Source of the DNA: Cymodocea nodosa
Taxonomy: Eukaryota > Streptophyta > Magnoliopsida > Alismatales > Cymodoceaceae
Assembly: GCA_036874045.1 (NCBI GenBank)
Contig: JAZBRI010000008.1
Span: 3,177,001 to 3,241,000 of the forward strand
Direction: 5' to 3'
DNA length: 64,000 bases
Of the stretch, positions 42,274 to 53,900 are shown piece by piece. Under the pieces are notes generated by a model that saw only the letters and a program-made list of their open reading frames with translations, made no database searches and was not told where the DNA came from. The position numbers were made by a program, and so were the translations under genes. The number at the start of each line of letters is the position of its first letter. Within the stretch, counting starts at the first letter, position 1.

Positions 42274-45200
42274 ATGACGATGGGTTCGCCGTCGTTGATG
42301 TGGTTCCGGAAAGGCCTGCGCCTCCACGACAACCCCGCACTCGACTACGCACGGCGGCCGCCAACCACCCACCTCTACCCCGTGTTCGTTCTGGATCGCC
42401 ATTACCTCCACCCGGACCCTTCCGCCTTCTCCCCAGGTTCTTCCAAGGCCTCTCTCAACCGCATTCACTTCCTCCTCCAGGCCCTCGCCGATCTCGACTC
42501 CTCTCTCCGCAGGCTCGGCTCTCGACTCCTCCTGCTCAAGGCAACGGATTCCGTCGCCCATGTCATCCAACAAGTCTCCAAACACGTTATGCTTATCCCT
42601 TTTCTTCCTTGTTTTTCCTTTTTCGATTATGACATTGACTCCTCATCATCGTTCGCACCGACTTGCTTACTGCAGTGGAACATTGGAAAGCTTTGCTTCG
42701 AATTTGACTCCGAGCCCTACTACCAATCTCTTGATGCTTCCGTCAAGGTTGTTCCCCTTTTTTCTCCCCAAAGGTTCGTATTTACTCTATCACGATAATT
42801 TTCTGTTAACGGTGTCTTTTTCTCCCGGTGACAGCATTTTGCTTCCTCATCTGGAATCGAGGTCTTTTCTCCCGTTAGCCATACTCTGTTTAACCCCGCA
42901 GATATCATACAAAAGGTAATTTTTTCCCTTTTTTCCTTAGGTTTGTAGAAGAGTAAAGGAGGAAATTTAAATTCACATGTTGGGAAAGAAGATGGAGATT
43001 GCAAGAGAAGTCACGACATGATGGTTTGGATGTATTAATAGAAATGAAGAGGAAAACTCTATTTTACATGTCATAAGAATATATGAACCAGTGATTATAA
43101 TACAAGTTAGGAAATGGTTCCATATAAAATACCATAAGAGTTGCACATATGGGGCAAATGATAAGAGAAAATTGTCTTAGTTTGTTCATGTCTATAAAAG
43201 GCTTATGTGCTCATTTACAAGGAAAGGAGAATTAATTAATTTAGATGAAACTAAAAGAAGATATAGGAAGACCAAAAATTACATAATTTAACAAAAAATT
43301 TGGTAACAGATAAGTATAAATGGACTCTAGAAAGAGTCTTACGTAGAAACATTATGACATTGATTGTTGTTAATTGAAGATTGGCATCCTCTTACTTTAG
43401 TTTGCGGTTTGGCCATTTACAAAATGTACTAATGGTAGTTCTCTTCTTTTTTGTTTCATGTCATGTATTTTTCCCGTATATAAAGAATGGGGGCAACCCA
43501 CCTCTGACCTACCAATCCTTTCTTAAAATTGCTGGCCAACCCCCAAACCCACTTGGAGAGACATTTTCTTCCCTCCCTCCCGTGGGGGACCTTGGAGGTT
43601 ATGAAATTTTTGCTGTTCCCACGTTGGAAGAGCTTGGTTATTCTAATGCTTCCCAGGTAAATTTTATTTTTCTAGTATTTCATCAGACATCAAACTGAAG
43701 TTTTCAACGTAACCACTGCCAAAACATCAGGGAGAGTATTCCCCATTCCCTGGGGGTGAATCAGAGGCTTTAAAGAGATTAGATCAAGTCCTTGAGGATA
43801 AGGTATGAATATCTTGAGTTGCATATCCTTCACTGCATTACAACAATTTTGTCTAATTGTCAGAATGGTAGGTTATGATAGGTATTGTGCATTCAAGAGT
43901 CACAATATTATTTTTTGAAGGATAGAATCACAATATTCAGATTAACAATATCCTTAACTGCATTGCAGTAAATTCACCTGATGGTCGGAATGGTAGGTTA
44001 TGATGTGTATTGCACATTTGTTTGAAGAGTCAAAATATTCAGTTTAACAATGTCAGTGAATGTTATTTCACTCTTCTTGTTAACTGTATTTAAAAGTAAA
44101 AATATAAATGATTTGATGATTGTCAACACAGACCGCTTTCTTCTGTTTGGATAAATGTTCAAGCTAAATATCAAGGCATTGGATTTGCTTTTAAGAAGGA
44201 GAAATTAATGCATGAGGTTTTCATCATTGTGAATGCTCATGCAGGGAAGTGAGTGAACTCAACTCCAGGGGATTGCACATGTAGAGGAATCCTTTCTTTC
44301 TCATCCACTCCAAGGGGTGTGGACACACGTGGATTATGGGTTAGAGTTACAAGCATGCGAGGATGTGAACAATATCTGATGACATTTAGGGATGAATGTA
44401 GACTCATCAGGCAGAAATAATCATTCTGGTCTTGGTAGAGGTGGCGACACTGGCCTAATTTAAGGGAAGTTGCCCTGAGCCATTGAAAGGAAGGACCTTT
44501 TCATTTTACTTAAAGCACCGATGGCAAAATTTTGCTTTACCTTTATTACTGTAATATAAATAAAGTATCCCAATAGTAGAGGATGAAGTGGCTATTTCCA
44601 TATTCTAACCCATGACTTCCATGTCACAATGGAATAACCTTATTGTTGTGCTCATCCTCTACTAAAGTTTCTTACAATCCTCTAAATATATTTTACTTTG
44701 CATTAGAATATCCAAATGACTGTAGCATCTGGCCTTTATCTAAGATATACTAAGCTAATCAATTCCTGGTGAATTATAATGTCCATGGCATTGCTTCTTT
44801 GCACCATCCAAGAAAGATGACTTCTTTTTACTTTTATGTTTTTTTCAAAAAGAAATATTTATAATAGATATTCTGCTCCTGTTTTCAAATTCACAGGTGT
44901 GGGTGGCTAACTTTGAGAAACCCAAAGGCAATCCTTCTTTCATAAAACCTGCTACAACAGTTTTATCTCCATATCTGAAAGTTAGTTGGATCACTCAAAG
45001 CAAATTTTCATCTGCATTTAAATTTTCGCTCAATATTTTTCACGTGATATCTGTATTCTATAATGTCCTAGCCTCTGCCTATTTGTAGTTTGGTTGCCTT
45101 TCTTCAAGATACTTTTATCAGAGAATCATGGATGTCTATAAGGATGTGAAAAAGCATACATCACCCCCAGTATCGCTACTTGGACAGGTTTAATATCATT

Positions 45201-46916
45201 TACTTAACATCTGAAATTAGAAAATTTTCGTTAAATAATTTTATAATCTTTCATGTCAATTCACACTCTGATAGTTATTATGGAGGGATTTTTTCTACAT
45301 GGTAGCTTTTGGGACTCCAAATTTCGACAAGATGGAGGGAAATAGCATATGCAAGCAGGTGTTTTCAACAAGTTTTATTGATCCGTCCATGGCATTTTTT
45401 TCTTCTTTTATTTCTCATGCAATGTTTTTGGTAGTTTTAGAGGTTTATTTATGTTCAAGTTCCTTTATTTGTAAATCATGTACTTGTTCTATTCCATGAC
45501 AAAATTATTATTATTATTATTTTCAATTTAGATACCTTGGGATGATGATGAGAAGCAGTTTGCAGCTTGGAGAGATGGTCGGACTGGATTTCCTTGGATT
45601 GATGCCATCATGATTCAGGTTTCATCATTTGCCCTTCCCTATGATGTACCTTTTCATGACCAGAGTGTGTCATGGGTTTCCATTGAAGCAGTATATCATT
45701 CCTATGCTCACTTTGTTATTATAGCTTCATAAGTGGGGATGGATGCACCACCTAGCACGGCACTCTGTAGCATGCTTTTTGACTCGTGGAGATCTGGTAT
45801 TTTCTTACCACCTTCATTGTTTCAACTGCCTCCTCAAAAACAATTTTTTGGAGCTGGTGATATTGATATGTACAACCAAATTGTCAGTTTTTGTTATTTA
45901 GTTAATACTAGGTTTATCATAATAACTTTTTCCATCCATTCATCTTTTAATTGTAGTTCATTCACTGGGAGAAAGGTCGTGATGTATTTGAGAGGTTGCT
46001 TATAGACTCTGATTGGGCTATAAATAATGGCAATTGGCTGTGGTTATCTTGTTCATCATTTTTTTATCAGGTCAGTGGCTTTACCTTTCACGTGAACCTC
46101 TAGTATGAAAGATGGATCACTGGACTGTTAAATGTGGAGTTAATTCTAGCGTGATTTATTTTCCTTGTTAGTATAATCGCATCTATTCACCAATATCCTT
46201 TGGGAAGAAGTATGATCCTGATGGAAAATTTATTAGACATTTCCTCCCAGTGTTGAAAGGTTAGCCATTGTGCTATTCATAGTGAATAGTATATTTTATT
46301 AGAAGTATTTTTTTGCAATACGAAACTATGTAATTTATTTCAGATATGCCAAAGGAGTACATATACGAACCTTGGACTGCACCACTTAGCGTTCAGAGAA
46401 AGGCAAACTGCATTGTTGGGAAGGACTACCCAAATCCAGGTTACATGAATCTTGCATTTCAAAATAATAAGCTGCTTCTCTTAATGTTACCAGATGAAGC
46501 AGCATATCAAATTAACCTTTTTTTTACCATCTATCTATCTATCTGTGTTTATTGAACTGGAATACTAAAACAGAACCTCCAACAATTTTTTTCCAATCTA
46601 TGTACCATATTTAATGACAGACGAATAATTAGAAGCTATTTTTGGTTGAAAGCTTTATCTGGTGAACCACTCCCTAGGTTTTGCAATGCCGTAATGTATC
46701 TATTGAATACATTTTTCTTGAATATTCTTCTGCTGTTATGCTGTTTCAGTGGTTTCACATGAATATTCAAGCAAGGAATGCAAGCGTAGGATGGGTGAAG
46801 CATATGCATCAAACCATTTGAGTGGGGGTGCGGAGAGCAAACAAGGGAGAAAACTGAAAAACAAAGAAGTTGGTTCTGCACAGATCAAGAGATTGAAGCA
46901 GAAGAAAGCTGCCTAA
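42274..46916 (+). CDS. UVR3: (6-4) DNA photolyase, UVR3 type, complete, 14 exons, 528 aa
   Basis: Flavoprotein that uses blue/UV-A light to reverse pyrimidine (6-4) pyrimidone photoproducts. Exons: 42274-42573, 42676-42747, 42835-42915, 43486-43656, 43731-43802, 44897-44980, 45089-45187, 45275-45358, 45532-45618, 45725-45796, 45957-46070, 46172-46259, 46344-46439, 46750-46916; frame is kept at all 13 introns. The N-terminal photolyase domain ([32 protein letters not shown]) and C-terminal FAD domain are colinear with Arabidopsis UVR3. Landmarks: [56 protein letters not shown] with the two active-site histidines (about 359 and 363), [33 protein letters not shown]. The Lys/Arg-rich C-terminus may target the nucleus. 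The LLWRDFF segment has Asp where UVR3 has Glu. A second ATG two codons in (42280) is an alternative start. Confidence 0.96.
43150..43380 (+). mobile_element. LINE 3'-end relic in intron 3 of the photolyase gene
   Basis: Reads, with breaks, [40 protein letters not shown] and later [16 protein letters not shown]-like residues. This fits the C-terminal reverse-transcriptase tail of plant LINEs (LRWFGHVQRRP...GRPKLTW...). It lies in the 570-bp intron 42916-43485. Confidence 0.65.
43825..44065. repeat. Diverged tandem duplication (~125 bp) in photolyase intron 5
   Basis: GGAATGGTAGGTTATGATGTGTATTGCAC resembles an upstream GAATGGTAGGTTATGATAGG segment, with shared flanks (CACTGCATTACA / AACTGCATTGCA and TATTCAGATTAACAATAT / TATTCAGTTTAACAATGT). 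It is a local duplication with point changes. Confidence 0.7.
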
Positions 46917-48735
46917 AGATCACACATGTTGTATCTTAGTTCATGTGTTACTGACTGTACAGATGGGGCTTTTGTGCTCTTTACTGAACAGAACAGACGA
47001 ACTGTGGTTGTGGATTATTTAATTTGGTCGTGTTCAGAGGATCCATCCATCCATGAAACTGCTTGAGCTAAGTCATGCATCTGATAAAGGTAAATTCCTG
47101 TTGCAGATGAAGGATTATTGGTTCCTTGGTTGGAAGGAACCATGTGATGGAGTTGGCCATCTAAAATCGAATTCACATTTCGACAGAGTTGAGGTATGTT
47201 GAATGACAGGAACTTATATATTGGATTAGTTACAAAGCTTAGTTGCTCCCATTCAAATGACAGGGTAGATATTTTTGTTGTAAAATTCGTTGATCAAACT
47301 AGAGAACTCCAATATTTAGACAGAGGTATCAATTAAGTCAGGCTGCATTATATTATCATAGTATAATTAGTCAAATTGTATCATTGATTAACACGATATA
47401 AATTGTTAAATTATATTAGCTTGTCTAGTTGAATGAATATTAGATCGTGTTGGCACAACGTGATTTGAATACGTGGAGGATTAATATGATACGGTTATGT
47501 TCTTTTAAAATTGATATGTTATTTATAAAAATAGCATACTAAAAATTAAATAATATATATATTAATTTTAAAATACTAATTATAAGATTAATGTCTTAAA
47601 CATGTAAATTTTAACATAATCTATTATAATTAAATCATATCATTAATTTACACAATAAGAATGAATTATAAGTTATAGGTAATGCTTAAGTTATTACCTT
47701 AACCCCCCCCCCCCCCCCGCACCCCCAACGTCCCAACGTGAATTTTACTTAGCATGATTCAAGTCGAACCATGTCAACGTGCACGACGCATCTATTATTT
47801 ATCTGTAACACGAAAGTAATCATCTTATTTGTAAATAATTTTTCTTATCTTGATATACCATCTTGTGTAATACATGTAACTGGTGCGTTGTCTTCTTAGG
47901 TGTTTTAGATGGGTCGAAAAAACCCGTTTGTTTTGGGAGTACCCGAGTTACCCGAGTAGCCCGTTCGGCTCTGGGCTCGAGTGTCGTGAACCTTCTGGAA
48001 TCGCGACGTCTTCCAACGTTGCCGTCGGCGCTCCTCGTCGGCTTCAGTTTCTTCTCGTGGGAGTCGATTCCCGATCCCTGCACGTACCACCACGACTAGG
48101 TAAGTTCTCAGAACACGGAATCCCTATTCCTCCATTGGTGTTTTTGTAAAGGCTCCCAAATAATCTGCCATGCGCCGGCAAAGGTTATAATAATTTTTTT
48201 TTTTTTTACTTTGAATTCACCATCTTCACATGCATCACATTTTTCTAAAATTTCCGTCCCATGATAAATTATGTATCTTCTACTTTATTAAGCTATTGGA
48301 TGGTGATACTCTCAGCTCTCATTTGTTTTTTCGCTTTCTTTTTTTTTATTATGCCGTATTTGATAGCTCATTGGATTCTCTGGGAGGTCTTTGGTTTTCC
48401 TCGATTTCGTTGCCTGTCATGTTTTTGTGTCCTTTTGGTTTCCTAATTCGCTTTGAGATGGTTCTAAGGACCATTATGCCATAAATTCTGATTTACTTGT
48501 CCTTGTGTAATTTTGTTTCTCATTGTGTATTTTTCTTCCATCATGAAATGCTGGATTTTTCTTACTTAAATAAACTCCGATGCACTTTCCTTTCATGATT
48601 TTATTGCTCATTATGATTTTTCATCGATCGTTAAATGCTGGACTTTTTTTCTTACTTGCACAATGTTGTTGCTTTCGTTATGTACAAAGTCCCAATGTTT
48701 CTGGTTGTTGCTAATACATTTCCTCCTCTATAAGG
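46917..48735. other. Spacer between photolyase and DNMT2, including DNMT2 5' leader
   Basis: Photolyase 3' UTR, then AT-rich DNA, a poly-C tract (47703-47718), and from about 47930 a GC-richer patch that ends at CACGACTAG|GTAAGTTC (donor at 48100). With the acceptor TATAAG just before 48735, this patch is probably the untranslated first exon of the methyltransferase gene. Confidence 0.5.
47703..47718. repeat. Poly-C tract (16 bp)
   Basis: Sixteen C in a row, followed by GCACCCCC. An unusual homopolymer in otherwise AT-rich DNA; its length may be imprecise because of sequencing slippage. Confidence 0.85.
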
Positions 48736-51700
48736 ATGGTAGACGAGGTTTATAACAGAAAGAAGGAACACCCATGGCGAGTGCTTGAATTTTACAGTGG
48801 CATTGGTGGCATGGTGCGTATGTCTTGTCCACTTGGTCTGCTCTCTCAAGCGTAGCAGCAAATGGTTATCTGATTATATTTTTCTCCACAAAAAACTCGA
48901 ATAAAAAACAATGTAGAGGTACTCCTTGTTGAGTGCAAGGATTGATGCAGATGTTGTGGAAGCCTTCGACATCAATGACATGGCCAATGATGTATACCAA
49001 CACAACTTTGCTCATCGTCCTTCTCAGGTTGCATTTGTTCTACTTTTTCGTCCTTTCAAAGGATCATTGTTGCTACGTATTCTGACCTCAGTTGATTTTC
49101 TACTGATCAAATCAGGGTAATATTCAAACTCTCACTTCCTCCGAGTTGGATAAATTCAGAGCTGATGCGTGGCTAATGTCTCCTCCTTGCCAACCATACA
49201 CTCGACAAGGTCCTCTTCTCCTCACCACTTGCACTATTCAATCAAAATTAGTCATAATAATGGTAATAATAATAAGAGTATTCTTCATTCTCCTCCACCT
49301 CTTTAGGTCTTCAAAAGCATTCTGCAGATTCACGTGCATTTTCATTCATCAAAATCATCGAGATTATGCCTCAAATGCTACATCCTCCATCTTTGTTGTT
49401 TGTGGAGAACGTTGTTGGTTTTGAGGTTGCTTACTTTAGATGTCTAATCCAACTAAACACTTCTGTTGTTGTTGTTGAAATCCCTTTAATGGTGCTTGAA
49501 TTTCTCCATTTTGTTGTTGTAGACATCTGACACACATATGCTGTTGATGAAGATTTTAGCTGAAAATAAATTCACCACACAAGAGTTTATCTTGAGTCCA
49601 GTACAGTTTGGTATTCCTTGTTCTAGACCCCGCTATTTTTGCCTGGTAAATTTTCTCTGAACCTTATAGATTTGATATTCTTGTTGCACTCAGATATTCA
49701 ATGTGCCAGAGATGAATATTTCTATAGTTCCATTGTGTGGTTAGTGCATGGCTATGTTATCAATGCTCATCTTCATCTTATGAGAATTTTCAATCATGAC
49801 CCAATATCAACTTGTCTGACTTTTAACATATGTAAGTGAAATTTCACTGACGCACGGTAGAAATCAGAATGGTCAAAATGATATTCACTTGAATATCGTC
49901 AGATGCAGAATTTCAGGGGTATATTGGTAAAATTTTAGCGTTTCATTTCATATTAGAGGAAACTACGTAAATTTTCCACTGTTATTGAGTGTCGCAGTCG
50001 AAGTTTTATAAACTTTGATCAATTTTATACTGGCAGCAGTACTGTTGCTGTTTTCTCCCCCCTCTACTTTCATTTGTTCTTTCACCGAAGGAACTTGCAT
50101 CCAAGCTCTCTCTAGCCGTCAAAAAGTGACTGTAGTTACTGGAAAGTGAGTGCAGCTATTGGAAAGCAATTTGTCAAAGTTTAATATGTATTGATAAAAT
50201 TTCTCCAACATGTGTCGAAAAACAGATTGGTTGAAATGATATTTAAGTGAATATTGTTAGTTGTAGAACTTTGAGGATATATAGCTAAAATTTCATTGTT
50301 TCATTTAGTGTCAGGCAAGGTTTTATAAACTTCAGCCAATGTTTACATTGGTAGTAGAACTGTTGTTGCTGCTATTATTTTCTCTCTTCCCTCTACCTTT
50401 CTTCATTCTTCCATTGACGGAAATTGCATTCAAACCTTCTCCAAGTAGCACGAAAGTAATTTTAGCCACTGGAAAGCCTTGATGTGTCATTGTTATAGGT
50501 TTACAGCAAAATCTTCATGGCTTCTAGATATATTTGTTAAGACTTCCACAAATGATTTTTTGTGTAGATTTCAAGAATAAATACATAGATCTAAGGTTTT
50601 AATCATTTTTTACTGATTTTCTATAATTTCTATAGATATAGATATGTACTTCTAAAAATATGTGTAATTGATGAATATAAAAAACATTTCCATTGGTAGT
50701 ACAATGTGCTTTTATTGTATTCTAAGAATACAAATTTGTAGTATAAAGTGTTTTTAATTTCATAAATGCCTAGAAAATTATTTTGATTATTCCTGGGCAT
50801 GTATTTTTTACTACTTTAGTTTGTCTTAAAATTTCTTGCTGAAATTTATATTTATTTAGACCTTTTTTGGGGACTTTCATGACTTTACCAAAATTTTACT
50901 GAAATTTCCACCAAAGTTTGACACATGTCCTTTTTCCATTGGACTGTAGTTCAACCTGAAACCAAAGTTGGATTCCTTGCTAGAAAGCTTTAACTTTTTA
51001 CTATTACAAGTTTACAACAAGATCTTCTTAGTTTCTAGGTATGTTTACTTTTTAAAACTTCTACATATGATTTTTTTGTAGATTTCAATATTAAATACAT
51101 AGATCTGAGGTTTTGCTAGTTTTTTTACTGATTTTCTGTTATTTTTATAGATATAGGTATGCACTTCTAAAAACATGTGTAATTGATGATTTTTTCTGTA
51201 TATCTTAAAAGTAAATGCACAGATCTATTTTTTACCATTTTTCTCGCATTTCAGAATATATGTAGTTAGATCTAAGGTTTCTTTACTTGTATAACTTATG
51301 ATCCATGTATATTTGAAGCTGCAAAGCTCAAGTCTAAAATTTTTGCAAATTTTTTCATGTTTTCTGTAGATTTCAAGAAATTTTCTTTTATTTCAGATGA
51401 TTTTTATGTAGATCTAAGATTATTTATGTAAATAGGTTGCATAATGTGGTTTTAATTTCATAAATTCCTAGAAAATTATTCTGATAATTTCTGGGTGTGT
51501 ATTTTTTTTATTACTTTTGTTTGTCTTAAAATTTCACATTGAAATTTATATTTTTTAGACCTTTTTTTGGACTTTTGTGATTTTACCAACCTTCTGCTGA
51601 AATTTTCATCGAAATCCTTCATACTTCCTTTTAACATTAGACCAATGTCTGACCTGATATCAAAGTTGGATTTCTTGCCCAGTATACAATATCTCATTTT

Positions 51701-53900
51701 CAATGTATGTTTTACAGGCATTCTACCTGTAAGAAAGCTTCATTCTTGATTGCTGTTTATATTGCATGATTATCATTGCATGCATCATCTGTTAGACCCT
51801 TTTTTTTCCTGTGATTATATATTAGATGGAAATGGTAGGATTAAGATATTGATTATTGTTGTTTTTGATTTGTTGTATTATATTATGCTACCATCTCAAG
51901 TTATTACCGTTAACAGGCAAAAAAAGAACCTTTGTCATTCAGAAACTTATCATGCAATGGCCAACTGCTTTGGACAACAGATCCTCTTCTCAAACATGAA
52001 AACATTGATTCAAAGGAAGAATCTTGTCAACCAAGGGATGTATGCAAGCAAATAAAAAATTTCCTTCAGGCCAGAGACTCTCCTTCTCAACTTCTGAATA
52101 ATGGGGAAGCAGATGTTACACTTGAATTCAAAAGCGGATTTACATGCGTTCATGGTAGTGACATTAACATTTCTTCACACAAACATCTGGCTCAAGATAA
52201 GGCAGATAATGTTAGTGTTGATTGCAACATTGATGATAAATTTGATAGCTGTTCATTAGAAGAATATAGTGTTCCATTCAGTTTAATTGAGAGGTGGGGA
52301 AGTGCCATGGGTATCCTTTGCTTTCTATTTTATAGCTACATCCATGTTGATTTTTGTATTTTGATGTTCTTCCCAATATCTTTCTTCATGAGGAAGAAAC
52401 CCTTTACACTAGTTAGATATTGTGTTTCCTGATTCAAAAAGGTGTTGCTGCTTTACAAAAAGCTATTACCGTTACATCAAGGGTACTGGATCCCTTCTGG
52501 CCACTATCCAGGTGTGTTTTCCTTTATTCCATCATCTCAAAAATATTGTTCATTTTGTGCTGTGGATAAGACACTTAACCGTTCTATTGAATTGCAGCCA
52601 ACAGATCAATCTGAACTCTCTTCCCTGAAAGAGTTGGGATTGAGATATTTTACCCCTAGAGAGGTAGTATTTTCTTGTAGCTTGATTAGATGATAAAGTT
52701 CCATGATAGTAGCATCAGAAACAATCATTACTTAGCATTGTGTTTTTCATACTGCCAACAGATCGCTAATCTTCATTCTTTTCCAGAGGATTTCAACTTC
52801 CCAGCACATGTCAGCCTTAGGCAAAAGTGAGCCACTATCCACACATAAAAAATGCAGATGGTTTGTGTGAGGCATAATGTGAGCTTTAGGGTGTATTTTT
52901 GCTCAGGAAACTAAAGAAAACAAAATATATAATCAAAGGAAAATAAAAGAGGTATTATTTTCTTGTAGCTTGATTAGATGATCAAGTTCCATGATAGTCG
53001 CATCAATTTATCACATACCATCATTACTTAGCATTTGTGTTTTTCATACTGCCAACAGATCATTAATCTTCATTCTTTTCCGGTGGTGTTCAACTTACCA
53101 GCACATGTCAACCTTAGGCAAAAGTGAGCCAAAAAATGCAGCTGGCTTGTGTGAACTTTAGGGTGTATTTTTGCTCAGGAAACAAAAGAAAAATAAAATA
53201 TATAATCTAAGGAAAATAAAGGGAAATTAAGGTCATGAATTTTTTAGCACTTTAACTCCAATAAGATATTTGTGCATGTGAAAAAAAGGAAGATGCTTTC
53301 CTTTCAAATTTTACCTTGATATCTAGAAAAAAATAAAAAATAAAAGCAATTTAAGCTTGTGGTGAGTATCAAAAGAATTTATTTTCCAATGGAAATAGAT
53401 ACAAAAACCATAGCATTAGACCCACTTTTTGGTAAAAAGGAAAAATATTTTCCTTTACATTGGTTTCTTTTGGGCTCATTAGGTAGGCTGGCTGGACACC
53501 AAAGATATTGGTCCTGGGCATGTACATTACACAAATTTACAGTACTATCATTCTGATTAGTTATACGTTCAATGATGTTTATTTAATTTTGATGATTGTA
53601 GCTAAATATTAACTTAATTTATTTTGAACAAGAATATGAACTTAATTAAAATCCAAGTATATCATGAAATATTCTGTTTGTAAATTTCCTCCCCACTGTT
53701 TGAATCTTGATCTATGCCTGTTTCACTGTTTGCAGTGAATTAGACTAATCTTCTGAATTCTAACTTTGAAAGATAACAAATACATATCCATCTGCAGGTA
53801 TGCATTGCTTGGAAATAGCTTGAGTGTAGCAGTGGTTGCACCTTTGCTCGTGTATCTATTCACTGGAGGCGAGAACAGTAGTCTTAACCAACAAACTTGA
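48736..53900 (+). CDS. DNMT2: tRNA (cytosine-5-)-methyltransferase, DNMT2 family, complete, 10 exons, 415 aa
   Basis: Has the fold of DNA cytosine methyltransferases but, in this family, methylates C38 of tRNA-Asp and related tRNAs. Exons: 48736-48813, 48917-49027, 49116-49209, 49307-49425, 49523-49645, 51917-52310, 52417-52511, 52598-52663, 52762-52826, 53798-53900; frame kept throughout (1248 nt with stop). Motif [14 protein letters not shown] and AFDINDMAN bind S-adenosylmethionine; motif [13 protein letters not shown] carries the catalytic Cys (about 88); motif VI is FVENVVGFE (Glu about 128); motif VIII includes SRPRYFCL. The DNMT2 hallmark [13 protein letters not shown] is at about 314-326; motifs IX-X are [17 protein letters not shown] and [17 protein letters not shown]. 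Exon 6 encodes a long, poorly conserved linker (about 176-306), which explains 415 residues against about 380 in Arabidopsis. A duplicate of exon 9 lies in intron 9. Confidence 0.96.
49646..51916 (+). other. Intron 5 of DNMT2 (2.3 kb) built of diverged tandem duplications
   Basis: At least two nested local duplications are visible. About 49860-50180 resembles 50225-50485 (shared AATGATATTxxxTGAATATxGT and GTTTTATAAACTT). About 50500-50960 resembles 51005-51640 (shared AAATACATAGATCTxAGGTTTT, ATGTGTAATTGATGA and CCTAGAAAATTATT). No transposon domain or gene was recognised. Confidence 0.8.
52661..53225. repeat. Tandem duplication (~288 bp) covering DNMT2 exon 9
   Basis: Unit 1 starts at the last codon of exon 8, GAGGTAGTATTTTCTTGTAG (52661). 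Unit 2 starts GAGGTATTATTTTCTTGTAG (52949). Both contain the exon-9 acceptor CTGCCAACAG, a 65-base exon and the donor GTGAGCC, then the common TTTAGGGTGTATTTTTGCTC. The exon copies are 297 bases apart because of small indels. Confidence 0.95.
53059..53123 (+). other. Duplicate, splice-competent copy of DNMT2 exon 9
   Basis: 65 bases, the same length and phase as exon 9, with intact CAACAG acceptor and GTGAG donor. It would encode [20 protein letters not shown] in place of [20 protein letters not shown]. Used instead of exon 9 it keeps the frame; used together (130 bases) it breaks it. Loss of the conserved Glu-Asp suggests a decaying or diverged alternative exon. Confidence 0.75.

Noticed and set aside
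47820-48150. Overlapping open frames on both strands just before DNMT2
   Set aside because: GC-richer 5' leader region; the plus-strand frame ends in a stop right at the likely splice donor and resembles no DNMT2 N-terminus.
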